NCBI GenBank assembly: GCA_039566865.1 | Contig: CM076955.1 | Span: forward strand, 498,501-562,500 | Direction: 5' to 3' | DNA: 64,000 nt | Source: Aurelia coerulea | Taxonomy: Eukaryota; Cnidaria; Scyphozoa; Semaeostomeae; Ulmaridae | Shown here: one piece after another, positions 50,451-63,865 of the stretch | Layout of the letters: each line of letters begins with the position of its first letter | How positions within the stretch are numbered: position 1 is the stretch's first letter | Position numbers and translations under genes: made by a program | The notes under the pieces: generated by a model | What the model was told of the DNA's origin: nothing | Seen by the model: only the letters and a program-made list of their open reading frames with translations | The model's database searches: none

Positions 50451-53400
50451 TTGAAACCTCATTAGGTTAATGAGGTTCAAATGATAGTAAATTTGTGAGT
50501 AAAGTTGAAATCAGAACACAGTTTAAGGTTCAATTCTGATGAATTGATAATGAATAGATCGGATATAAAGCTTGGTTTGATTCAATTCATTCAAAACAAG
50601 GTATATCTTTTGAAACATTTGAAACCTCATTAGGTTAATGAGGTTCAAATGATAGTAAATTTGTGAGTAAAGTTGAAGTCAGAACACAGTCTAAGGTTCA
50701 ATTCTGATGAATTGATAATGAATAGATCGGATATAAAGCTTGGTTTGATTCCATCCATTCAAAACGAGGTATATCTTTTGAAACATTTGAATCCTCATTA
50801 GGTTAATGAGGTTCAAATGATTGTAAATTTGTGAGTAATGTTGAAGTCAGAACACAGTCTAAGGTTCAATTCTGATGAATTGATAATGAATAGATCGGAT
50901 ATAAAGCTTGGTTTGATTCAATTCATTCAAAACAAGGTATATCTTTTGAAACATTTGAAACCTCATTAGGTTAATGAGGTTCAAATGATTGTAAATTTGT
51001 CAGTAATGTTGAAGTCAGAACACAGTCTAAGGTTGATATCTTATCAATTGATAATGAATAGATCGGATATAAAGCTTGGTTTGATTCAATTCATTCAAAA
51101 CGAGGTATATCTTTTGAAACATTTGAAACCTCATTAGGTTAATGAGGTTCAAATGATAGTAAATTTGTGAGTAAAGTTGAAGTCAGAACACAGTCTAAGG
51201 TTGATATCTTATCAATTGATAATGAATAGATCGGATATATAGCTTGGTTTGATTCAATTCATTCAAAACGAGGTATATCTTTTGAAACATTTGAAACCTC
51301 ATTAGGTTAATGAGGTTCAAATGATAGTAAATTTGTGAGTAAAGTTGAAGTCAGAACACAGTCTAAGGTTGATATCTTATCAATTGATAATGAATAGATC
51401 GGATATAAAGCTTGGTTTGATTCAATTCATTCAAAACGAGGTATATCTTTTGAAACATTTGAAACCTCATTAGGTTAATGAGGTTCAAATGATAGTAAAT
51501 TTGTGAGTAAAGTTGAAGTCAGAACACAGTCTAAGGTTCAATTCTGATGAATTGATAATGAATAGATCGGATATAAAGCTTGGTTTGATTCAATTCATTC
51601 AAAACGAGGTATATCTTTTGAAACATGTGAATCCTCATTAGGTTAATGAGGTTCAAATGATAGTAAATTTGTGAGTAATGTTGAAGTCAGAACACAGTCT
51701 AAGGTTCAATTCTGATGAATTGATAATGAATAGATCGGATATAAAGCTTGGTTTGATTCCATCCATTCAAAATGAGGTATATCTTTTGAAACATTTGAAA
51801 CCTCATTAGGTTAATGAGGTTCAAATGATAGTAAATTTGTGAGTAGAAAATGAAGTCAGAACACAGTCTAAGGTTAAATCTTATCAATTGATAATGAATA
51901 GATCGGATATAAAGCTTGATTTGATTCAATCCATTCAAAATGAGGTATATCTTTTGAAACATTTGAATCCTCATTAGGTTAATGAGGTTCAAATGATAGT
52001 AAATTTGTGAGTAATGTTGAAGTCAGGACACAGTCTAAGGTTCAACTCTGATGAATTCATAATGAATAGATCGGATATAAAGCTTGGCTTGATTCCATTC
52101 ATTCAAAACGAGGTATATCTTTTGAAACATTTGAAACCTCATTAGGTTAATGAGGTTCAAATGATAGTAAATTTGTGAGTAAAGTTGAAGTCAGAACACA
52201 GTCTAAGGTTCAATTCTGATGAATTGATAATGAATAGATCGGATATAAAGCTTGATTTGATTCAATTCATTCAAAACGAGGTATATCTTTTGAAACATTT
52301 GAATCCTCATTAGGTTAATGAGGTTCAAATGATAGTAAGTTTCTGAGTAATGTTGAAGTCAGAACACAGTCTAAGGTTCAATTCTGATGAATTGATAATA
52401 CATAGATCGGATATAAAGCTTGGCTTGATTCCATCCATTCAAAACGAGGTATATATTTTGAAACATTTGAAACCTCATTAGGTTAATGAGGTTCAAATGA
52501 TAGTAAGTTTCTGAGTAATGTTGAAGTCAGAACACAGACTAAGGTTCAATTCTGATGAATTGATAATACATAGATCGGATATAAAGCTTGGCTTGATTCC
52601 ATTCATTCAAAACGAGGTATATCTTTTGAAACATTTGAAACCTCATTAGGTTAATGAGGTTCAAATGATAGTAAATTTGTGAGTAAAGTTGAAGTCAGAA
52701 CACAGTCTAAGGTTCAATTCTGATGAATTGATAATGAATAGATCGGATATAAAGCTTGATTTGATTCAATTCATTCAAAACGAGGTATATCTTTTGAAAC
52801 ATTTGAATCCTCATTAGGTTAATGAGGTTCAAATGATAGTAAATTTGTGAGTAATGTTGAAGTCAGGACACAGTCTAAGGTTCAACTCTGATGAATTGAT
52901 AATACATAGATCGGATATAAAGCTTGGCTTGATTCCATACATTCAAAACGAGGTATATATTTTGAAACATTTGAAACCTCATTAGGTTAATGAGGTTCAA
53001 ATGATAGTAAGTTTCTGAGTAATGTTGAAGTCAGAACACAGTCTAAGGTTCAATTCTGATGAATTGATAATGAATAGATCGGATGTAAAGCTTGATTTGA
53101 TTCAATTCATTCAAAACGAGGTATATCTTTTGAAACATTTGAATCCTCATTAGGTTAATTAGGTTCAAATGATAGTAAATTTGTGAGTAAAGTTGAAGTC
53201 AGAACACAGTCTAAGGTTCAATTCTGATGAATTGATAATGAATAGATCGGATATAAAGCTTGATTTGATTCAATTCATTCAAAACGAGGTATATCTTTTG
53301 AAACATTTGAATCCTCATTAGGTTAATTAGGTTCAAATGATTGTAAATTTGTGAGTAATGTTGAAGTCAGAACACAGTCTAACGTTCAATTCTGATGAAT

Positions 53401-56400
53401 TGATAATGAATAGATCGGATATAAAGCTTGATTTGATTCAATTCATTCAAAACGAGGTATATCTTTTGAAACATTTGAATCCTCATTAGGTTAATTAGGT
53501 TCAAATGATTGTAAATTTGTGAGTAATGTTGAAGTCAGAACACAGTCTAAGGTTCAATTCTGATGAATTGATAATGAATAGATCGGATATAAAGCTTGGC
53601 TTGATTCCATTCATTCAAAACGAGGTATATCTTTTGAAACATTTGAAACCTCATTAGGTTAATGAGGTTCAAATGATAGTAAATTTGTGAGTAAAGTTGA
53701 AGTCAGAACACAGTCTAAGGTTCAATTCTGATGAATTGATAATGAATAGATCGGATATAAAGCTTGGTTTGATTCAATTCATTCAAAACAAGGTATATCT
53801 TTTGAAACATTTGAAACCTCATTAGGTTAATGAGGTTCAAATGATAGTAAATTTGTGAGTAAAGTTGAAATCAGAACACAGTTTAAGGTTCAATTCTGAT
53901 GAATTGTTAATGAATAGATCGGATATAAAGCTTGGTTTGATTCAATTCATTCAAAACAAGGTATATCTTTTGAAACATTTGAAACCTCATTAGGTTAATG
54001 AGGTTCAAATGATAGTAAATTTGTGAGTAAAGTTGAAGTCAGAACACAGTCTAAGGTTCAATTCTGATGAATTGATAATGAATAGATCGGATATAAAGCT
54101 TGGTTTGATTCCATCCATTCAAAACGAGGTATATCTTTTGAAACATTTGAATCCTCATTAGGTTAATGAGGTTCAAATGATTGTAAATTTGTGAGTAATG
54201 TTGAAGTCAGAACACAGTCTAAGGTTCAATTCTGATGAATTGATAATGAATAGATCGGATATAAAGCTTGGTTTGATTCAATTCATTCAAAACAAGGTAT
54301 ATCTTTTGAAACATTTGAAACCTCATTAGGTTAATGAGGTTCAAATGATTGTAAATTTGTGAGTAATGTTGAAGTCAGAACACAGTCTAAGGTTGATATC
54401 TTATCAATTGATAATGAATAGATCGGATATATAGCTTGGTTTGATTCAATTCATTCAAAACGAGGTATATCTTTTGAAACATTTGAAACCTCATTAGGTT
54501 AATGAGGTTCAAATGATAGTAAATTTGTGAGTAAAGTTGAAGTCAGAACACAGTCTAAGGTTCAATTCTGATGAATTGATAATGAATAGATCGGATATAA
54601 AGCTTGATTTGATTCAATTCATTCAAAACGAGGTATATCTTTTGAAACATTTGAATCCTCATTAGGTTAATGAGGTTCAAATGATAGTAAATTTGTGAGT
54701 AATGTTGAAGTCAGAACACAGTCTAAGGTTCAATTCTGATGAATTGATAATGAATAGATCGGATATAAAGCTTGGTTTGATTCCATCCATTCAAAATGAG
54801 GTATATCTTTTGAAACATTTGAAACCTCATTAGGTTAATGAGGTTCAAATGATAGTAAATTTGTGAGTAGAAAATGAAGTCAGAACACAGTCTAAGGTTA
54901 AATCTTATCAATTGATAATGAATAGATCGGATATAAAGCTTGATTTGATTCAATCCATTCAAAATGAGGTATATCTTTTGAAACATTTGAATCCTCATTA
55001 GGTTAATGAGGTTCAAATGATAGTAAATTTGTGAGTAATGTTGAAGTCAGGACACAGTCTAAGGTTCAACTCTGATGAATTCATAATGAATAGATCGGAT
55101 ATAAAGCTTGGCTTGATTCCATTCATTCAAAACGAGGTATATCTTTTGAAACATTTGAAACCTCATTAGGTTAATGAGGTTCAAATGTAAGTAAATTTGT
55201 GAGTAAAGTTGAAGTCAGAACACAGTCTAAGGTTTAATTCTTATCGATTGATAATGAATAGATCGGATATAAAGCTTGATGTAATTCAATTCATTCAAAA
55301 CGAAGTATATCTTTTGTAACATTTGAATCCTCATTAGGTTAATGAGGTTCAAATGATAGTAAGTTTCTGAGTAATGTTGAAGTCAGAACACAGTCTAATG
55401 TTCAATTCTGATGAATTGATAATACATAGATCGGATATAAAGCTTGGCTTGATTCCATCCATTCAAAACGAGGTATATATTTTGAAACATTTGAAACCTC
55501 ATTAGGTTAATGAGGTTCAAATGATAGTAAGTTTCTGAGTAATGTTGAAGTCAGAACACAGACTAAGGTTCAATTCTGATGAATTGATAATACATAGATC
55601 GGATATAAAGCTTGGCTTGATTCCATTCATTCAAAACGAGGTATATCTTTTGAAACATTTGAAACCTCATTAGGTTAATGAGGTTCAAATGATAGTAAAT
55701 TTGTGAGTAAAGTTGAAGTCAGTACACAGTCTAAGGTTAAACCTTATCAATTGATAATGATTAGATCGGATATAAAGCTTGATTTGATTCAATCCATTCA
55801 AAATGAGGTATATCTTTTGAAACATTTGAATCCTCATTAGGTTAATGAGGTTCAAATGATAGTAAATTTGTGAGTAATGTTGAAGTCAGGACACAGTCTA
55901 AGGTTCAACTCTGATGAATTCATAATGAATAGATCGGATATAAAGCTTGGCTTGATTCCATTCATTCAAAACGAGGCATATCTTTTGAAACATTTGAAAC
56001 CTCATTAGGTTAATGAGGTTCAAATGATAGTAAATTTGTGAGTAAAGTTGAAGTCAGAACACAGTCTAAGGTTCAATTCTGATGAATTGATAATGAATAG
56101 ATCGGATATAAAGCTTGGTTTGATTCAATTCATTCAAAACGAGGTATATCTTTTGAAACATTTGAATCCTCATTAGGTTAATGAGGTTCAAATGATAGTA
56201 AGTTTCTGAGTAATGTTGAAGTCAGAACACAGTCTAATGTTCAATTCTGATGAATTGATAATACATAGATCGGATATAAAGCTTGGCTTGATTCCATCCA
56301 TTCAAAACGAGGTATATATTTTGAAACATTTGAAACCTCATTAGGTTAATGAGGTTCAAATGATAGTAAGTTTCTGAGTAATGTTGAAGTCAGAACACAG

Positions 56401-56899
56401 ACTAAGGTTCAATTCTGATGAATTGATAATACATAGATCGGATATAAAGCTTGGCTTGATTCCATTCATTCAAAACGAGGTATATCTTTTGAAACATTTG
56501 AAACCTCATTAGGTTAATGAGGTTCAAATGATAGTAAATTTGTGAGTAAAGTTGAAGTCAGAACACAGTCTAAGGTTCAATTCTGATGAATTGATAATGA
56601 ATAGATCGGATATAAAGCTTGGTTTGATTCAATTCATTCAAAACAAGGTATATCTTTTGAAACATTTGAAACCTCATTAGGTTAATGAGGTTCAAATGAT
56701 TGTAAATTTGTGAGTAATGTTGAAGTCAGAACACAGTCTAAGGTTGATATCTTATCAATTGATAATGAATAGATCGGATATATAGCTTGGTTTGATTCAA
56801 TTCATTCAAAACGAGGTATATCTTTTGAAACATTTGAAACCTCATTAGGTTAATGAGGTTCAAATGATAGTAAATTTGTGAGTAAAGTTGAAGTCAGAA

Positions 56900-58990
56900 C
56901 ACAGTCTAAGGTTCAATTCTGATGAATTGATAATGAATAGATCGGATATAAAGCTTGATTTGATTCAATTCATTCAAAACGAGGTATATCTTTTGAAACA
57001 TTTGAATCCTCATTAGGTTAATGAGGTTCAAATGATAGTAAATTTGTGAGTAATGTTGAAGTCAGAACACAGTCTAAGGTTCAATTCTGATGAATTGATA
57101 ATGAATAGATCGGATATAAAGCTTGGTTTGATTCCATCCATTCAAAATGAGGTATATCTTTTGAAACATTTGAAACCTCATTAGGTTAATGAGGTTCAAA
57201 TGATAGTAAATTTGTGAGTAGAAAATGAAGTCAGAACACAGTCTAAGGTTAAATCTTATCAATTGATAATGAATAGATCGGATATAAAGCTTGATTTGAT
57301 TCAATCCATTCAAAATGAGGTATATCTTTTGAAACATTTGAATCCTCATTAGGTTAATGAGGTTCAAATGATAGTAAATTTGTGAGTAATGTTGAAGTCA
57401 GGACACAGTCTAAGGTTCAACTCTGATGAATTCATAATGAATAGATCGGATATAAAGCTTGGCTTGATTCCATTCATTCAAAACGAGGTATATCTTTTGA
57501 AACATTTGAAACCTCATTAGGTTAATGAGGTTCAAATGATAGTAAATTTGTGAGTAAAGTTGAAGTCAGAACACAGTCTAAGGTTCAATTCTGATGAATT
57601 GATAATGAATAGATCGGATATAAAGCTTGATTTGATTCAATTCATTCAAAACGAGGTATATCTTTTGAAACATTTGAATCCTCATTAGGTTAATGAGGTT
57701 CAAATGATAGTAAGTTTCTGAGTAATGTTGAAGTCAGAACACAGACTAAGGTTCAATTCTGATGAATTGATAATACATAGATCGGATATAAAGCTTGGCT
57801 TGATTCCATCCATTCAAAACGAGGTATATATTTTGAAACATTTGAAACCTCATTAGGTTAATGAGGTTCAAATGATAGTAAGTTTCTGAGTAATGTTGAA
57901 GTCAGAACACAGTCTAATGTTCAATTCTGATGAATTGATAATACATAGATCGGATATAAAGCTTGGCTTGATTCCATCCATTCAAAACGAGGTATATATT
58001 TTGAAACATTTGAAACCTCATTAGGTTAATGAGGTTCAAATGATAGTAAGTTTCTGAGTAATGTTGAAGTCAGAACACAGACTAAGGTTCAATTCTGATG
58101 AATTGATAATACATAGATCGGATATAAAGCTTGGCTTGATTCCATTCATTCAAAACGAGGTATATCTTTTGAAACATTTGAAACCTCATTAGGTTAATGA
58201 GGTTCAAATGATAGTAAATTTGTGAGTAAAGTTGAAGTCAGAACACAGTCTAAGGTTCAATTCTGATGAATTGATAATGAATAGATCGGATATAAAGCTT
58301 GATTTGATTCAATTCATTCAAAACGAGGTATATCTTTTGAAACATTTGAATCCTCATTAGGTTAATGAGGTTCAAATGATTGTAAATTTGTGAGTAAAGT
58401 TGAAGTCAGAACACAGTCTAAGGTTCAATTCTGATGAATTGATAATGAATAGATCGGATATAAAGCTTGATTTGATTCAATTCATTCAAAACGAGGTATA
58501 TCTTTTGAAACATTTGAATCCTCATTAGGTTAATTAGGTTCAAATGATTGTAAATTTGTGAGTAATGTTGAAGTCAGAACACAGTCTAAGGTTCAATTCT
58601 GATGAATTGATAATGAATAGATCGGATATAAAGCTTGGCTTGATTCCATTCATTCAAAACGAGGTATATCTTTTGAAACATTTGAAACCTCATTAGGTTA
58701 ATGAGGTTCAAATGATAGTAAATTTGTGAGTAAAGTTGAAGTCAGAACACAGTCTAAGGTTCAATTCTGATGAATTGATAATGAATAGATCGGATATAAA
58801 GCTTGATTTGATTCAATTCATTCAAAACGAGGTATATCTTTTTAAACATTTGAATCCTCATTAGGTTAATGAGGTTCAAATGATAGTAAATTTGTGAGTA
58901 ATGTTGAAGTCAGAACACAGTCTAAGGTTCAATTCTGATGAATTGATAATGAATAGATCGGATATAAAGCTTGATTTTATTCAATCCATT
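56900..58990 (+). repeat. Segmental duplication copy 1 (partner 61770-63865)
   Basis: About 12 consecutive monomers are repeated 4872 bp (29 x 168) to the right. The rare variants coincide, for example a TCTTTTTAAAC change (copies starting 58831 and 63703) and GATTTTATTCAATCC near 58970 and 63843. Homology beyond ordinary monomer similarity ends at about these limits. Confidence 0.75.
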
Positions 58991-61769
58991 CAAAATGAGG
59001 TATATCTTTTGAAACATTTGAAACCTCATTAGGTTAATGATGTTCAAATGATAGTAAATTTGTGAGTAAAGTTGAAGTCAGAACACAGTCTAAGGTTCAA
59101 TTCTGATGAATTGATAATACATAGATCGGATATAAAGCTTGGTTTGATTCAATTCATTCAAAACAAGGTATATCTTTTGAAACATTTGAAACCTCATTAG
59201 GTTAATGAGGTTCAAATGATAGTAAATTTGTGAGTAAAGTTGAAGTCAGAACACAGTCTAAGGTTCAATTCTGATGAATTGATAATGAATAGATCGGATA
59301 TAAAGCTTGGTTTGATTCAATTCATTCAAAACAAGGTATATCTTTTGAAACATTTGAATCCTCATTAGGTTAATGAGGTGCAAATGATAGTAAATTTGTG
59401 AGTAAAGTTGAAGTCAGAACACAGTCTAAGGTTCAATTCTGATCAATTGATAATGAATAGATCGGATATAAAGCTTGGTTTGATTCAATTCATTCAAAAC
59501 GAGGTATATCTTTTGAAACATTTGAATCCTCATTAGGTTAATGAGGTTCAAATGATAGTAAATTTGTGAGTAAAGTTGAAGTCAGAACACAGTCTAAGGT
59601 TCAATTCTGATGAATTGATAATGAATAGATCGGATATAAAGCTTGGTTTGATTCAATTCATTCAAAACGAGGTATATCTTTTGAAACATTTGAATCCTCA
59701 TTAGGTTAATGAGGTTCAAATGATAGTAAATTTGTGAGTAAAGTTGAAGTCAGAACACAGTCTAAGGTTTAATTCTGATGAATTGATAATGAATAGATCG
59801 GATATAAAGCTTGATTTGATTCAATCCATTCAAAATGAGGTATATCTTTTGAAACATTTGAAACCTCATTAGGTTATTGATGTTCAAATGATAGTAAATT
59901 TGTGAGTAAAGTTGAAGTCAGAACACAGTCTAAGGTTCAATTCTGATGAATTGATAATGAATAGATCGGATATAAAGCTTGGTTTGATTCCATCCATTCA
60001 AAACGAGGTATATCTTTTGAAACATTTGAAACCTCATTAGGTTAATGAGGTTCAAATGATTGTAAATTTGTGAGTAATGTTAAAGTCAGAACACAGTCTA
60101 AGGTTGATATCTTATCAATTGATAATTAATAGATCGGATATAAAGCTTGGTTGGATTCAATTCATTCAAAACAAGGAATATCTTTTGAAACATTTGAAAC
60201 CTCATTAGGTTAATGAGGTTCAAATGATAGTAAATTTGTGAGTAATGTTGAAGTCAGAACACAGTCTAAGGTTGATATCTTATCAATTGATAATGAATAG
60301 ATCGGATATAAAGCTTGGTTAGATTCAATTCATTCTAAACAAGGTACATCTTTTGAAACATTTGAAACCTCATTAGGTTAATGAGGTTCAAATGATAGTA
60401 AATTTGTGAGTAATGTTGAAGTCAGAACACAGTCTAAGGTTGATATCTTATCAATTGATAATGAAAAGATCGGATATAAAGCTTGGTTTGATTCAATTCA
60501 TTCAAAACAAGGTATATCTTTTGAAACATTTGAAACCTCATTAGGTTAATGAGGTTCAAATGATAGTAAATTTGTGAGTAATGTTGAAGTCAGAACACAG
60601 TCTAAGGTTGATATCTTATCAATTGATAATGAAAAGATCGGATATAAAGCTTGGTTAGATTCAATTCATTCTAAACAAGGTACATCTTTTGAAACATTTG
60701 AAACCTCATTAGGTTAATGAGGTTCAAATGATAGTAAATTTGTGAGTAATGTTGAAGTCAGAACACAGTCTAAGGTTGATATCTTATCAATTGATAATGA
60801 ATAGATCGGATATAAAGCTTGGTTTGATTCAATTCATTCAAAACAAGGTATATCTTTTGAAACATTTGAAACCTCATTAGGTTAATGAGGTTCAAATGAT
60901 AGTAAATTTGTGAGTAATGTTGAAGTCAGAACACAGTCTAAGGTTCAATTCTGATGAATTGATAATGAATTGATCGGATATAAAGCTTGGTTTGATTAAA
61001 TTCATTCAAAACAAGTTATATCTTTTGAAACATTTGAAACCTCATTAGATTAATGAGTTTCAAATGATACTAAACTTGTGAGTAAAGTTGAAGTCAGAAC
61101 ACAGTCTAAGTTTCAATTCTGATGAATTGATAATGAATAGATCGGATATAAAGCTTGATTTGATTCAATTCATTCAAAACGAGGTATATCTTTTGAAACA
61201 TTTGAATCCTCATTAGGTTAATGAGGTTCAAATGATTGTAAATTTGTGAGTAAAGTTGAAGTCAGAACACAGTCTAAGGTTCAATTCTGATGAATTGATA
61301 ATTAATTGATCGGATTTAAAGCTTGGTTTTATTAAATTCATTCAAAACAAGTTATATCTTTTGAAACATTTGAAACCTCATTAGATTAATGAGTTTCAAA
61401 TGATACTAAACTTGTGAGTAAAGTTGAAGTCAGAACACAGTCTAAGTTTCAATTCTGATGAATTGATAATGAATAAATCGGATATAAAGCTTCGTTTGAT
61501 TCAATCCATTCAAAATGAGGTATATCTTTTGAAACATTTGAAACCTCATTAGGTTAATGAGGTTCAAATGATAGTAAATTTGTGAGTAAAGTTGAAGTCA
61601 GAACACAGTCTAAGTTTCAATTCTGATGAATTGATAATGAATAGATCGGATATAAAGCTTGATTTGATTCAATTCATTCAAAACGAGGTATATCTTTTGA
61701 AACATTTGAATCCTCATTAGGTTAATGAGGTTCAAATGATAGTAAATTTGTGAGTAAAGTTGAAGTCAG

Positions 61770-63865
61770 AAGACAGTCTAAGGTTCAATTCTGATGAATT
61801 GATAATGAATAGATCGGATATAAAGCTTGATTTGATTCAATTCATTCAAAACGAGGTATATCTTTTGAAACATTTGAATCCTCATTAGGTTAATGAGGTT
61901 CAAATGATAGTAAATTTGTGAGTAATGTTGAAGTCAGAACACAGTCTAAGGTTCAATTCTGATGAATTGATAATGAATAGATCGGATATAAAGCTTGGTT
62001 TGATTCCATCCATTCAAAATGAGGTATATCTTTTGAAACATTTGAAACCTCATTAGGTTAATGAGGTTCAAATGATAGTAAATTTGTGAGTAGAAAATGA
62101 AGTCAGAACACAGTCTAAGGTTAAATCTTATCAATTGATAATGAATAGATCGGATATAAAGCTTGATTTGATTCAATCCATTCAAAATGAGGTATATCTT
62201 TTGAAACATTTGAATCCTCATTAGGTTAATGAGGTTCAAATGATAGTAAATTTGTGAGTAATGTTGAAGTCAGGACACAGTCTAAGGTTCAACTCTGATG
62301 AATTCATAATGAATAGATCGGATATAAAGCTTGGCTTGATTCCATTCATTCAAAACGAGGTATATCTTTTGAAACATTTGAAACCTCATTAGGTTAATGA
62401 GGTTCAAATGATAGTAAATTTGTGAGTAAAGTTGAAGTCAGAACACAGTCTAAGGTTCAATTCTGATGAATTGATAATGAATAGATCGGATATAAAGCTT
62501 GATTTGATTCAATTCATTCAAAACGAGGTATATCTTTTGAAACATTTGAATCCTCATTAGGTTAATGAGGTTCAAATGATAGTAAGTTTCTGAGTAATGT
62601 TGAAGTCAGAACACAGACTAAGGTTCAATTCTGATGAATTGATAATACATAGATCGGATATAAAGCTTGGCTTGATTCCATCCATTCAAAACGAGGTATA
62701 TATTTTGAAACATTTGAAACCTCATTAGGTTAATGAGGTTCAAATGATAGTAAGTTTCTGAGTAATGTTGAAGTCAGAACACAGTCTAATGTTCAATTCT
62801 GATGAATTGATAATACATAGATCGGATATAAAGCTTGGCTTGATTCCATCCATTCAAAACGAGGTATATATTTTGAAACATTTGAAACCTCATTAGGTTA
62901 ATGAGGTTCAAATGATAGTAAGTTTCTGAGTAATGTTGAAGTCAGAACACAGACTAAGGTTCAATTCTGATGAATTGATAATACATAGATCGGATATAAA
63001 GCTTGGCTTGATTCCATTCATTCAAAACGAGGTATATCTTTTGAAACATTTGAAACCTCATTAGGTTAATGAGGTTCAAATGATAGTAAATTTGTGAGTA
63101 AAGTTGAAGTCAGAACACAGTCTAAGGTTCAATTCTGATGAATTGATAATGAATAGATCGGATATAAAGCTTGATTTGATTCAATTCATTCAAAACGAGG
63201 TATATCTTTTGAAACATTTGAATCCTCATTAGGTTAATGAGGTTCAAATGATTGTAAATTTGTGAGTAAAGTTGAAGTCAGAACACAGTCTAAGGTTCAA
63301 TTCTGATGAATTGATAATGAATAGATCGGATATAAAGCTTGATTTGATTCAATTCATTCAAAACGAGGTATATCTTTTGAAACATTTGAATCCTCATTAG
63401 GTTAATTAGGTTCAAATGATTGTAAATTTGTGAGTAATGTTGAAGTCAGAACACAGTCTAAGGTTCAATTCTGATGAATTGATAATGAATAGATCGGATA
63501 TAAAGCTTGGCTTGATTCCATTCATTCAAAACGAGGTATATCTTTTGAAACATTTGAAACCTCATTAGGTTAATGAGGTTCAATTGATAGTAAATTTGTG
63601 AGTAAAGTTGAAGTCAGAACACAGTCTAAGGTTCAATTCTGATGAATTGATAATGAATAGATCGGATATAAAGCTTGATTTGATTCAATTCATTCAAAAC
63701 GAGGTATATCTTTTTAAACATTTGAATCCTCATTAGGTTAATGAGGTTCAAATGATAGTAAATTTGTGAGTAATGTTGAAGTCAGAACACAGTCTAAGGT
63801 TCAATTCTGATGAATTGATAATGAATAGATCGGATATAAAGCTTGATTTTATTCAATCCATTCAA
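61770..63865 (+). repeat. Segmental duplication copy 2 (partner 56900-58990)
   Basis: This segment shares its series of rare monomer variants with the segment 4872 bp upstream. Small differences exist, for example CAATTGATAG near 63583. Confidence 0.75.

Noticed and set aside
42448..62239. Repeated 97- and 60-codon minus-strand ORFs (for example 43959-44252, 51699-51992, 54723-55016, 57074-57367, 61946-62239)
   Set aside because: They are reading frames across two adjacent satellite monomers where a 1-2 bp indel removes stops. They are identical only because the higher-order repeat is duplicated, and they have no coding features.
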